Shown piece by piece: positions 1 through 7,586 of a stretch of 9,346 nt of DNA (position 1 is its first letter; every line of letters starts with the position of its first letter). Source of the stretch: Chloroflexota bacterium (GTDB taxonomy: Bacteria > Chloroflexota > Anaerolineae > B4-G1 > SLSP01); NCBI GenBank assembly GCA_022707665.1, contig JAKJAE010000087.1, positions 1 through 9,346 of the forward strand. Reading direction: 5' to 3'. The notes below the pieces were generated by a model, which saw nothing but the letters and a program-made list of their open reading frames with translations, was not told the DNA's origin and made no database searches. The position numbers and the translations under genes were made by a program.

Positions 1-1146
1 ATCAGAGGTGAGATCCACACCTTCCAGCGTGATGCGAACCGACTTATCTTCGTCATCGGTCGTCTCAGCGCCCTCTGTACGCGCACTGCTGCCGTAAGGA
101 TAGGGGAGGCGCCGGATGATACCAGCGACTTCTTGCCCGGGTCGATTGACAAACTCTGCAGTGACCGGCATCCCTTCGGTCAGCTCGCTCATTTCGGTTT
201 CCTGCAAGTCGGCGCTGATCTCCAGGGCCGAGGGATCCGCGAGCCGCATGAGAGGCGCATAGCCCTGGACCTGACGCCCTTCGATCACATTCGACTCGAG
301 GATCACGCCGTCAAAGGGCGCCACGATGCGGGCGTCGTTGAGTTGGTCGCGCAGCCGGCCCACGGAAAGCACCGTCCGCGTCACATCCAACCCGACCTGG
401 ATCTCGGCTAGCCGCATCTTTGCCAGATCGAGATCCATCTGAGCCAGTTCGGTATCATAGACGATCTGTTGTGCCGAGCGCTGCACATCCTGATACTGAG
501 CCTCGGCAACCTGGAGCGCCCACTGAGCTTCGGTCACGGCATTAGCATAGGCCTCGCGAACCTCAGGGCGTTCCCAGGAACGATCGAGGGATTTGTTGTA
601 CTCATCCTGCGCATCGGCTAAGCGCGTTCTGGCCCGTTCCAGGTTGATCTGGGCATTGATCATCTGCGTGTTGCTGGACTGCGTCTGGAGCTTGGCCAAG
701 CGCAATTCCGCTGCACGCACGCTGTTGCTAGCCTCGGTAACACGCCGGTCGTAGTCCATCTGTACCGCTACCAACTCGGCCTCGGCCTGGGTGATCTGGT
801 TCTTGAGATCGGTCACCTCGAGCTCGGCCAGCAGGTCGCCAGCTTTGACTTCGGAATTCCGGCTGACATAGACAGCGTCCACATAACCACCGGTCTTGAA
901 GTAGAGCTCCTCCTCCTGTACCGGTGCAACGCGACCGGAGAACTCCAGCACCCGAACAACATCGCCACGCTGCACCTCATAGGTGGGGTTGGTGGGCACA
1001 ATTGAAGTCGGAATGGGCGTTGGTGTCGGGGCGTTACTGCCGCCCCCGCCGCCGTTGGAAGCGCCCGAACTACATGCTCCGAGTGTTAGCAGCACTCCCA
1101 GAACAGCTAGTAATGATAGTAAGTTACCAAGTCGCCGTCGCATCAT
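1..1146 (-). CDS. Lipoprotein membrane-fusion (HlyD/MacA-like) efflux adaptor, C-terminus off the left edge
   Basis: Adaptor subunit of an export pump, anchored outside the cytoplasmic membrane. The frame is open from ATG 1146 to base 1 (382 residues visible) with no stop, so the gene continues beyond the window. The N-terminus has a basic stretch, a hydrophobic segment (about 6-22) and a lipobox LGAC with Cys25, then Gly-rich and Thr/Pro-rich linkers (26-53). Residues 66-112 form the first half of a barrel-sandwich (lipoyl-like) domain. Residues about 113-270 are a long Ala/Gln/Glu-rich coiled-coil hairpin. The second half follows at 271-305 (IVAPFDGVI motif), then the start of a beta-barrel domain. 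AGGAGG at 1157-1162 lies 10 bases upstream of ATG 1146, favouring it over ATG 1143. YknX/MacA-type adaptors are normally followed by a MacB-like ATPase and permease, which would lie off the left edge; this is inferred. It is less likely to serve the ABC exporters encoded upstream, because ABCB-type half-transporters do not normally need such an adaptor. Confidence 0.9.
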   Translation of the reverse strand, partial: MMRRRLGNLLSLLAVLGVLLTLGACSSGASNGGGGGSNAPTPTPIPTSIVPTNPTYEVQRGDVVRVLEFSGRVAPVQEEELYFKTGGYVDAVYVSRNSEVKAGDLLAELEVTDLKNQITQAEAELVAVQMDYDRRVTEASNSVRAAELRLAKLQTQSSNTQMINAQINLERARTRLADAQDEYNKSLDRSWERPEVREAYANAVTEAQWALQVAEAQYQDVQRSAQQIVYDTELAQMDLDLAKMRLAEIQVGLDVTRTVLSVGRLRDQLNDARIVAPFDGVILESNVIEGRQVQGYAPLMRLADPSALEISADLQETEMSELTEGMPVTAEFVNRPGQEVAGIIRRLPYPYGSSARTEGAETTDDEDKSVRITLEGVDLTSD

Positions 1147-1190
1147 CAGATAGATTCCTCCTACATATGCGGGTATATCCCCATCGGTGG

Positions 1191-1199
1191 ATGATACCA
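1191..1199 (-). promoter_or_regulatory. Candidate extended -10 promoter for the adaptor gene
   Basis: On the minus strand this reads TGGTATCAT, an extended -10 element (TGn followed by TATCAT). It lies about 45 bases upstream of the adaptor ATG at 1146, which would give a leader of about 38 bases. At 17-base spacing the -35 hexamer would be CTGTCT, a weak match to TTGACA, so the element would depend on the extended TG. It suggests that the adaptor gene can be transcribed separately from the ABC genes. This is a sequence match only. Confidence 0.4.
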
Positions 1200-1206
1200 C
1201 GAATTG

Positions 1207-1219
1207 CTGTCACAGACAG
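1207..1219. repeat. Short perfect inverted repeat CTGTC-aca-GACAG at the -35 region
   Basis: Five-base arms CTGTC (1207-1211) and GACAG (1215-1219) flank a three-base spacer. The repeat covers the weak -35 position of the candidate adaptor promoter at 1191-1199, so it could be an operator half-site pair. It is short enough to arise by chance. It does not resemble the GGTACC palindromes ahead of marR. Confidence 0.3.
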
Positions 1220-1246
1220 TCTGGCAAAGCTCCGAGACAAAGGCAT

Positions 1247-1309
1247 GCCCCCAGTATCCAGCCGATCCCTGGCCACTGCCTAGAACCGCGGGAAGCTGCA
1301 CCTGGGGGC
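1247..1309. repeat. 8-base inverted repeat GCCCCCAG/CTGGGGGC in the spacer after the third ABC gene
   Basis: The arms GCCCCCAG (1247-1254) and CTGGGGGC (1302-1309) are exact reverse complements separated by 47 bases, and they start about 30 bases past the stop of the third ABC gene. A transcript could fold them into a long-loop stem. The run of U expected of an intrinsic terminator is missing; only CUUUGU follows nearby. It may be a transcript-end or processing structure, but a terminator is not established. Confidence 0.3.
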
Positions 1310-1338
1310 TCGTTGGATCTCTACGTCAGCGCAAACCA

Positions 1339-3201
1339 TCAGGCGGTTACCTGTGCAAGGCGCCGGCGCTCTCTTAACATAGCATAGCGCGGCTCAATCT
1401 CGTTCTGAACCTCATTGAGTTGCCGATAGAGGCCATCCACTGCGATAAGCTCCTCGTGAGTGCCCTTCTGGGTGATCCGGCTGCCCTCCAGCACAACAAT
1501 CGCATCAGCACTGCGAATTGTTGAGAGACGATGCGCAATGATAATGGTCGTCCGCCCAACCATCAACCGCTCCAAGGCTTCCTGGATGAGCATCTCCGTC
1601 TGAGTATCTACCGAAGACGTGGCCTCGTCAAGAATCAGCACCGGAGCATCCTTCAGCACGGCGCGCGCAATCGCCAGGCGCTGTTTCTGACCGCCGGAGA
1701 GCTTGACACCACGCTCGCCGATGATCGTGTCATATCCCTCTGGTAGAGCCTGGAGGAACTCATGCGCGTTGGCTATCTGCGCTGCCCGGATCACTTCCTC
1801 CTCGGTCGCGTCCGGGCGCCCAAAGAGAATGTTGTCGCGCGCAGTGCCGTGGAACAGGAAAACGTCCTGCAAAACGATACTCACTTGCTGGCGCAGGCTC
1901 CGTAGGGAGAGATCCCGGATATCGTGGCCGTCGAGGGTGATTGACCCCTCACGGACGTCATAGAACCGCGGAATCAGACTGGCAAGCGTGCTCTTGCCCA
2001 CGCCAGTCGGACCCACCAAGGCCACGACGTGGCCGGAAGGGATGTGCAAGGTGATGTCCTCGAGCACAGGTTGGTCGTCGACATAACGGAAGCTCACGTG
2101 GTTGAAGCTGATCGCGCCGTCAGCCCTCTCGGGCAGTGTGATGGCATCCGGGCGTTCAACCACATCGGGTTCCTCATTCAGGAGCTCGGCCACGCGCTCA
2201 GCCCCGGCCATAGCGTGCTGGATGTTCTCCCATGCGCCGCTCAACGATCTGACGGGCTGGTAGAAGATGTTGAGGTATAGGAAGAAAGCCACCAGGTCCT
2301 CGAGCGGAAGCCGCTGTTGCAGCACCAACTGCCCCCCGAAGTAGATCAGGATGATGGTTCCCAATGACGACGAGAACTCGACAAAGGGGTGGAAAGTTGC
2401 CATCAAACGCAGAGCGCGCAACAGCGAGTCACGGTACCGGCTGATGTGAGACCCGATGCGCTCGGCCTCAATGTCCTCTCGTGTGAAGGCCTTGATCTCA
2501 CGGATACCCAGAAGGTTGTCGTTGAGTGTGGCATTGAGATCACCCTGTTCCTTCTGACGGTTCCGGAAGGCAGGCCGGACGTACTTCGTGAAACCCCGCG
2601 CGGCAAACACGATCAGTGGAATCGGCACCAGGGTCAACAGCATCAGCTTGGCACTGTACCCAAGCAGAATCGCTGCGACGCCGAAGAAAAGGAGGATGTT
2701 CACGATCGTGTCGGGAATCGCGTGGGCAATCAATGTCTCGAACATATCCGAGTCATTGACCATTCGCGACATCAGGTCACCGGTCTTCTGGTCCTCATAG
2801 AAACGCAGAGAGAGCCGCTGTAGATGCCGGTAGATGTCACGGCGCGCATCAGCCACAGCACCCCACCCCGCCACATGCGCTGCGTAGCTGCGCAGGAATG
2901 TAAACACGGCGCGAAAGAGGTAGAAAGTCAACGCGATAATGGCCAGACGGCCAATAACACCGGGGATCGTGAGCTGGCTAGGGTCATTGGTACCAATGAG
3001 CGCGAGCTTGCCGACGAGTTGGCTCGAAGGCACATAGGAGAAACCGTCCACGAACGGCGCCTTGACGATCGCGATCATCTCACTAATGATCTTGGGCTCT
3101 ACAAGCTGTACAGCGGTGAGACAAAACATCGACAGCACGGTAATGATGAGTGGAAGTCTCTGGTTTCTCGTATATCCAAACAGGAATTTGAGCGTTTGCA
3201 T
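1339..3201 (-). CDS. ABC exporter half-transporter (ABCB/MsbA type) with canonical ATP site, likely homodimeric
   Basis: ATP-driven export of lipid or drug-like substrates across the cytoplasmic membrane. It has 620 residues in the order membrane domain then ATPase. Membrane segments lie near 16-36, 82-105, 161-181, 185-205, 270-292 and 300-320. The ATPase has Walker A GPTGVGKST (397-405), Q-loop Gln445, signature LSGGQ (501-505), Walker B VLILDE with catalytic Glu526, D-loop SSVD and H-loop His557. Every catalytic element is intact, so it could work as a homodimer, unlike its two upstream neighbours. The loop between the first two membrane segments (about 47-82) is roughly 28 residues longer than in the adjacent transporter. 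The C-terminus has an extra basic tail (about 603-620). AAAGG lies about six bases before ATG 3201. The 82-base gap from the upstream gene has no convincing promoter or terminator, so co-transcription is likely. The substrate cannot be read from sequence. Confidence 0.93.
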   Translation of the reverse strand: MQTLKFLFGYTRNQRLPLIITVLSMFCLTAVQLVEPKIISEMIAIVKAPFVDGFSYVPSSQLVGKLALIGTNDPSQLTIPGVIGRLAIIALTFYLFRAVFTFLRSYAAHVAGWGAVADARRDIYRHLQRLSLRFYEDQKTGDLMSRMVNDSDMFETLIAHAIPDTIVNILLFFGVAAILLGYSAKLMLLTLVPIPLIVFAARGFTKYVRPAFRNRQKEQGDLNATLNDNLLGIREIKAFTREDIEAERIGSHISRYRDSLLRALRLMATFHPFVEFSSSLGTIILIYFGGQLVLQQRLPLEDLVAFFLYLNIFYQPVRSLSGAWENIQHAMAGAERVAELLNEEPDVVERPDAITLPERADGAISFNHVSFRYVDDQPVLEDITLHIPSGHVVALVGPTGVGKSTLASLIPRFYDVREGSITLDGHDIRDLSLRSLRQQVSIVLQDVFLFHGTARDNILFGRPDATEEEVIRAAQIANAHEFLQALPEGYDTIIGERGVKLSGGQKQRLAIARAVLKDAPVLILDEATSSVDTQTEMLIQEALERLMVGRTTIIIAHRLSTIRSADAIVVLEGSRITQKGTHEELIAVDGLYRQLNEVQNEIEPRYAMLRERRRLAQVTA

Positions 3202-3283
3202 CTTAACCTTTATGTAGAGAGATATTAGCTGGTCAGGATATCAGCACGATTGATCAAGATCCGGGTCCAGAGATCCGAAGTCC

Positions 3284-5107
3284 TCAAACGGCACCTACGA
3301 ACTGCCGTTCGTAGAGATCGCGGTAAAGACCACCATAGGCAAGGAGTGCCTCGTGCGCCCCCTGTTCCACGATCCGGCCATCATCAATGACGCAGATCAC
3401 ATCGGCATTTCGGATGGTGCTCAACCGGTGCGCAATGACCACAGCCGTGCGTCCGGCAAGCAGACGATCGAGAGCACCCTGAATCAACACCTCAGTCATC
3501 GTATCAACGCTCGATGTTGCTTCATCGAGAATGAGAATGCGTGGGTCTGCCAGCACCGCCCGTGCGATGCACAGGAGTTGCCGCTGGCCTATCGAGAAGT
3601 TAGCGCCCCCTTCCTGAATCTGGGTATCGTACCCATCTGGCAGACGCTCGATAAACTCGTCGGCGTTAGCCATACGCGCCGCCTCACGTACTGCTTCATC
3701 CGAGGCATCAGGAATGCCAAAGCGGATATTATCCGATATCGTGCCAGAAAAAAGGAACGGATCCTGCGGGACGATTCCCATCTGGCGGCGTAGAGAGCGC
3801 TGGGTCACATCGCGCACGTCGATACCATCGATAAGCACAGCACCTTCACTCACATCGTAGAAACGGGCAATCAGATTCGAGATCGAGGTTTTTCCGGCGC
3901 CTGTAGGCCCCACCAATGCGACCGTCTGGCCCGGCTCAACGACGAGGTTCACGTCGCGCAGCACAGGCTCGCCGCTTCGATAGGCAAAGCCGACATCGCG
4001 CAACTCAACGCGTCCCTCAATAGGGGGCATCTCTGTCGCGCCGGACCTATCCGGGACGCCCGGCTTTGTGTCCAGGAGCTCCAGCACACGCTCGCCCCCG
4101 GCCATCGCCTGTTGCATTGTCGTGTACAACTGGCTGAGCTCACGAATTGGCTGGAAGAAACGGGTCACGTAGGAGAGAAACGCCACGATGACGCCAAGCG
4201 TCAGCGTCTCCTGGGCGACGGCGCGCCCACCAAAGAGGAGGACCACCGCGGTTGCCATCGTCCCCAAGAACTGGACAGTCGGCATGAAGATGAACGAGAG
4301 CGTCATCGCCCGCACATTTGCGTCGCGGTTCGCGCGATTGACCTCCTCGAAGTGCTCCTGCTCGGAACCTTCTTGCGCAAAGGCCTGGATGACCCGCATC
4401 CCGGCGAGATCTTCGGCGAGATCTCCGACGACGCTTGCATTGGTCGCCCGTGTCTCACGGAAGGCCACCTTGGCGTGGCGGGCAAAGATCATCGTGGCTA
4501 CCACCATCAAAGGGACCACGGAGAAGCTGAGCAGCGCCAACCTTGGACTCATCAGCATCATGACCACGATGATACCAATCAGGGTCAGCACATCACTCGC
4601 CAACGTGATCAGTCCCTGAGAAAGCAGGTCATTGATGACGCCCACATCGCTGAACACGCGTGAAATTGTGACACCAATGATGTGCGTGTCGTGGTAGCCC
4701 AGGTGAAGGTCCTGCAAATGGCGCACCAACTCACTGCGCATCTCGCCCAGCACCTTCTGGCCTGTGAGCGAAAGCAGGTATTGCTGAATGGCCGACGAGA
4801 CATACAGCGCCACGAAGGCCGCCACAGTCGCCAATGCGATCCGGTCCAGTCCAGCGATATCGCGGTTCACGATGTGCTGATCAATGGCGATCTTGATCAT
4901 ATAGGGCACCGCTAATCCAAGCAGGGCCGAGATGACGGTCAGGATGAAGGCCAGCACCATATTGCGCCGGTAGGGCTTGAGATAGGCCAACATCCGTGAT
5001 ACAACGTGCGCATCCCACACACGACCCTTCTCGTGTTCATCGGCAAGGCCTCGCAAGATGCCGCCAGGCCCGCCTCCCATACTGGTCGTTCCAATAGAAA
5101 AACTCAT
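3284..5107 (-). CDS. ABC exporter half-transporter, consensus-site subunit of a heterodimer (BmrD/TM288-like)
   Basis: A 607-residue half-transporter with a membrane domain (segments near 49-70, 88-112, 163-187, 190-209, 272-296, 302-320) and a C-terminal ATPase. Walker A is GPTGAGKT (400-407), the Q-loop is Gln448, Walker B is ILILDE with Glu529, and the H-loop is His560. The signature is FSIGQ (504-508) instead of LSGGQ, followed by RQLLCIARAVL, as is usual in the catalytic partner of heterodimeric exporters. The altered signature would face the altered Walker B and H-loop of the upstream gene product in the same composite ATP site, so the two very probably pair. The N-terminus has a Gly-rich stretch (10-20). 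GAGGAG sits five bases before ATG 5107 and directly follows the stop of the upstream gene (TAGAGGAG), implying translational coupling. Probable role: multidrug export; substrate unknown. Confidence 0.93.
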   Translation of the reverse strand: MSFSIGTTSMGGGPGGILRGLADEHEKGRVWDAHVVSRMLAYLKPYRRNMVLAFILTVISALLGLAVPYMIKIAIDQHIVNRDIAGLDRIALATVAAFVALYVSSAIQQYLLSLTGQKVLGEMRSELVRHLQDLHLGYHDTHIIGVTISRVFSDVGVINDLLSQGLITLASDVLTLIGIIVVMMLMSPRLALLSFSVVPLMVVATMIFARHAKVAFRETRATNASVVGDLAEDLAGMRVIQAFAQEGSEQEHFEEVNRANRDANVRAMTLSFIFMPTVQFLGTMATAVVLLFGGRAVAQETLTLGVIVAFLSYVTRFFQPIRELSQLYTTMQQAMAGGERVLELLDTKPGVPDRSGATEMPPIEGRVELRDVGFAYRSGEPVLRDVNLVVEPGQTVALVGPTGAGKTSISNLIARFYDVSEGAVLIDGIDVRDVTQRSLRRQMGIVPQDPFLFSGTISDNIRFGIPDASDEAVREAARMANADEFIERLPDGYDTQIQEGGANFSIGQRQLLCIARAVLADPRILILDEATSSVDTMTEVLIQGALDRLLAGRTAVVIAHRLSTIRNADVICVIDDGRIVEQGAHEALLAYGGLYRDLYERQFVGAV

Positions 5108-5117
5108 TGTGGCTCCT

Positions 5118-7010
5118 CTAGGCGCTCGTGACAGCTGCCCTTATCGCGGCATTGCTGCTTTCCGAAGTCTGCACGCGACCGGGTTGCGCCATCAGTTCCC
5201 GGACTTCCTGCGGTCGCAGTTGCCGTTCATAGATGTCTGCGTAGAGACCTGACGTCTTCAGCAGTTCCTCGTGGTTGCCCCGCGCGACGACACGTCCCTT
5301 ATCCAGAACAAGGATCTGGTCGGCCATTCGCACAGTGCTCAAGCGCTGGGCGATCACGAACGACGTGCGCCCCTGCATCAACCGTTCCAGTGCTTTCTGG
5401 ATCAACTGTTCAGTCTCGGTGTCCACGCTGGACAGCGCATCGTCGAGAATGAGGATGCGCGGATCCTTCAGAAGCGCGCGGGCGATTGCGATACGCTGTT
5501 TCTGCCCGCCAGAGAATGTGGATCCACGCTCGCCAACGCGGGTCGCATAACCATTGGGCAGTTCCATAATGAACTCATGCGCTTGAGCTGCCTTGGCAGC
5601 AGCGGTCACCTCGTCTTCCGTGGCGTCAGGCCTCCCAAAGGCGATATTCTCGCGGACACTGGCCGCAAAAAGCGTCGTTTCTTGCAGAACGATGCCGATC
5701 TGGTCGCGAAGTGAGTTCAGTGTCACGTTCCGAACATCGTTTCCATCAATGGTGACGGCACCCTTTGTCACGTCGTAGAAACGAGGGATCAGATTGATGA
5801 TCGTTGACTTGCCCGATCCCGTCGTTCCGAGCAAAGCCACAACGTCGCCAGGGGCAGCCTCAAAGTTCACCGACTCCAGCACCGTCCTGCGGCCGAAATA
5901 GGCGAAGGAGACATCCTCAAACCTCACCCTCCCCTCGACAGGGGGCAGATCCACCGCATCCGGTGCTTCCTTGACCTCTGACTCCGTGTCAAGAATCTCG
6001 AAGATGCGTTGGCCACTTGCCGCGGCCTCGGTCAGTATGGGGATCAGCCGGCCCAGCGTTCTGACCGGCCCGGTGAGCTGGCTCATATAGGCGTTGAAAG
6101 CGATCAACTCACCCAGGGTTAGCACATCCTGCACGACGAGCCTGCCGCCGTACCAGATGATGAAGATCGTGGCAAGGTTGGCGATCAAGACAACGAGTGG
6201 ATCGTTGATTGCCCGGATCCGTACTGACTCCTCCGAGGTCTTTAGCCAGTCGCTGTTCTGCTCGGCGAACCGCTGTATCTCAGCCGACTCCTGCGCGAAG
6301 CCCTTCACCACTCTGGCGCCACGCAGGTTCTGCTCGACCCACGAGGTCATCTGAGAGATCTTGTCGCGCAACGACAACCAGAGAGGTCGCATACGTTTCG
6401 AGTAGTAGTACGCCTGCAGGGTCAAAACCGGCATAGAGAGTACGGAGAGGAATGCAAGCCTGGGGTTCATGATAGACACGACAACCACAGTAGTGACGAG
6501 CATGACCACACCCTCGATGAGACGCATGGATGCCCGTCCGTTGAGGAACCGCAACCTGTCTACGTCGTGCATGACCCGGGCCAGGAGCTGTCCCGTCTCG
6601 GTGCGGTCGTGGTAGGAAAAAGACAAGGATGAGACCTTCTTGTAGATCTGATTGCGCAGATCATAAGCCACGTTCTGCGACGCCTGCTCAATCCACCGTC
6701 CCTGGAAGTAGCCAAGCACCCCCTGTACTACGGACAACCCGACCAGGGCCAGTACCATAAGGCTCAGGTACTGAAGGTCCTTGTTCTCGATGCCCCGGTC
6801 CACGATACCGCGCATGAGTTGCGGGCTCAACAACGACAGGGCGTTGATCACGAACAGGAGGATGTACCCCCCCAGGCTGAGCAACCAGTGAGGACGCAGG
6901 TACCCATAGCACCGCCACAGGATCTGGGAGTCTGTGAGCCCCTTCGTACCCTTTGCCGCTTCGACGCGCCGTCGGGCTCTTGGGGATCGTGCCATACTAT
7001 CTGAAGTCAT
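5118..7010 (-). CDS. ABC exporter half-transporter with degenerate ATP site (BmrC/TM287-like)
   Basis: A 630-residue half-transporter, counted from ATG 7010. It has a basic N-terminus, membrane segments near 42-64, 79-104, 164-181, 185-204, 270-293 and 297-320, then the ATPase. Walker A GTTGSGKST (395-403), Q-loop Gln443 and signature FSGGQ (499-503) are intact. Walker B is ILILDD, with Asp524 for the catalytic Glu, and the H-loop His is Gln555. Both changes are typical of the non-hydrolysing half of heterodimeric exporters. Its near-intact signature should complete the active site of the next gene product. Start choice: TTG 7019 would have GGAG only one base upstream, whereas ATG 7010 has GGAG ten bases upstream, so ATG 7010 is preferred; ATG 6995 lacks a site. 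It overlaps the end of marR by 14 bases, implying coupling. A tail of about 30 residues follows the ATPase. Confidence 0.92.
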   Translation of the reverse strand: MTSDSMARSPRARRRVEAAKGTKGLTDSQILWRCYGYLRPHWLLSLGGYILLFVINALSLLSPQLMRGIVDRGIENKDLQYLSLMVLALVGLSVVQGVLGYFQGRWIEQASQNVAYDLRNQIYKKVSSLSFSYHDRTETGQLLARVMHDVDRLRFLNGRASMRLIEGVVMLVTTVVVVSIMNPRLAFLSVLSMPVLTLQAYYYSKRMRPLWLSLRDKISQMTSWVEQNLRGARVVKGFAQESAEIQRFAEQNSDWLKTSEESVRIRAINDPLVVLIANLATIFIIWYGGRLVVQDVLTLGELIAFNAYMSQLTGPVRTLGRLIPILTEAAASGQRIFEILDTESEVKEAPDAVDLPPVEGRVRFEDVSFAYFGRRTVLESVNFEAAPGDVVALLGTTGSGKSTIINLIPRFYDVTKGAVTIDGNDVRNVTLNSLRDQIGIVLQETTLFAASVRENIAFGRPDATEDEVTAAAKAAQAHEFIMELPNGYATRVGERGSTFSGGQKQRIAIARALLKDPRILILDDALSSVDTETEQLIQKALERLMQGRTSFVIAQRLSTVRMADQILVLDKGRVVARGNHEELLKTSGLYADIYERQLRPQEVRELMAQPGRVQTSESSNAAIRAAVTSA

Positions 7011-7449
7011 TGGGATCAATCTCCATCACTTGTATGAGTAGTGTCAAGGCCTCGTCGATCTTGTTCAACTGTTCCTGGTGCAGCCCCTTGATGCGTTCTC
7101 GCAGAAGTGGTATGCCCCCTGTCGGAGTAGTATCAGCCAACTGCGTCCCCTTGGGAGTCAGCTCCACATAGACTACCCGGGAGTCTTCTTGCGACCGCCT
7201 GCGAGACATATACCCGGCCTCTTCCATCCTGGAGACGAGTTCCGAGGCCGAGCTGGTGCTGATGAAGAGGTATTCACTTATCTGACTGATCGTGAGAGGG
7301 CCCGTCTCGTGTAGATAGCGAAGTGTTGACATATCGCGCCCCCGAACACCCTCGCACTGCATGGTACGTGCGTAGTGCCGCAGGTAGCGGTACAAGACAA
7401 GGAACTTCCGGGTTGCCTCGAGGGCAAGACTCTGCGACTGTTGGACCAT
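6997..7449 (-). CDS. MarR-family winged-helix transcriptional regulator
   Basis: A 150-residue protein of normal MarR length. The N- and C-terminal helices (about 1-32 and 112-146) should form the dimer interface. The central winged helix runs from about 40 to 101, with the recognition helix near 62-78 (STSSASELVSRMEEAGY). The wing carries the family-typical Asp89-x-Arg91 followed by a beta-strand and the TPKG turn (98-101). MarR proteins usually repress their own gene and neighbouring efflux genes and are released by phenolic or lipophilic ligands. Here the gene heads the exporter block and overlaps its first gene, and two palindromes overlap its predicted transcription start, so autorepression is the simplest reading. 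AAGGGG lies about six bases before ATG 7449. One cysteine (Cys32) is present, but redox sensing is not supported by sequence alone. Confidence 0.93.
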   Translation of the reverse strand: MVQQSQSLALEATRKFLVLYRYLRHYARTMQCEGVRGRDMSTLRYLHETGPLTISQISEYLFISTSSASELVSRMEEAGYMSRRRSQEDSRVVYVELTPKGTQLADTTPTGGIPLLRERIKGLHQEQLNKIDEALTLLIQVMEIDPNDFR

Positions 7450-7489
7450 TGACGCCCCTTCCAGAATGGCAGCACCTACCGGATACCAC

Positions 7490-7534
7490 GACCAAAGGAT
7501 CGAGGACCAAGAGACCGGTGACCGAAAGGCCCGG
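7490..7534. repeat. Three degenerate 15-base tandem repeats in the marR leader
   Basis: Units start at 7490, 7505 and 7520 and read GACCAAAGGATCGAG, GACCAAGAGACCGGT and GACCGAAAGGCCCGG, matching one another at 9-10 of 15 positions. The exact 15-base period equals the spacing of the two GGTACC palindromes at 7557-7584. The third unit contains CCGAA, the half-site of those palindromes. The units lie inside the predicted untranslated leader. They may be decayed regulator sites or a relic of slippage; chance is possible. Confidence 0.4.
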
Positions 7535-7556
7535 GGCCAAGCATCAGCCCCTGACC

Positions 7557-7584
7557 ATTCGGTACCGAATAGTTCGGTACCGAA
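7557..7584. promoter_or_regulatory. Tandem palindromic operator (two TTCGGTACCGAA sites), probable MarR binding region
   Basis: Two identical perfect 12-base palindromes, TTCGGTACCGAA, lie at 7558-7569 and 7573-7584, separated by TAG, so their centres are 15 bases apart. The first extends to 14 bases (ATTCGGTACCGAAT, 7557-7570). The second begins two bases downstream of the -10 box of the minus-strand promoter at 7587-7615 and covers the predicted transcription start near 7580. A dimeric winged-helix regulator bound here would block initiation. Assignment to the adjacent MarR protein is inference from position and symmetry. Confidence 0.75.
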
Positions 7585-7586
7585 GG

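Noticed and set aside
133..411. Plus-strand frame opposite the adaptor gene
   Set aside because: The minus strand here encodes the conserved second half of the adaptor barrel-sandwich domain (IVAPFDGVI), so the plus frame is a shadow.
3202..3283. Possible promoter in the 82-base gap ahead of the third ABC gene (TTGATC and TAATAT on the minus strand)
   Set aside because: The two hexamers are 24 bases apart, too far for a standard promoter, and the hexamer at 17 bases from TAATAT is unlike a -35 element.
4112..4663. Plus-strand open frames (up to 183 residues) opposite the second ABC gene
   Set aside because: The minus-strand ABC frame is unambiguous. The plus frames are His/Gln/Arg-rich low-quality translations typical of antisense shadows.
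7010..7019. TTG at 7019 as the start of the degenerate ABC subunit
   Set aside because: The only purine-rich site (GGAG) is one base upstream of TTG, too close to work, whereas ATG 7010 has it at ten bases.
7274..7540. Minus-strand 88-residue frame overlapping marR and its leader
   Set aside because: It overlaps the intact marR gene in another frame, has no family resemblance and lies across the regulatory leader.
7533..7551. Stem GGGGC/GCCCC with a 9-base loop in the marR leader
   Set aside because: Five base pairs with no U-run or known riboswitch features; such stems are common in G+C-rich leaders.
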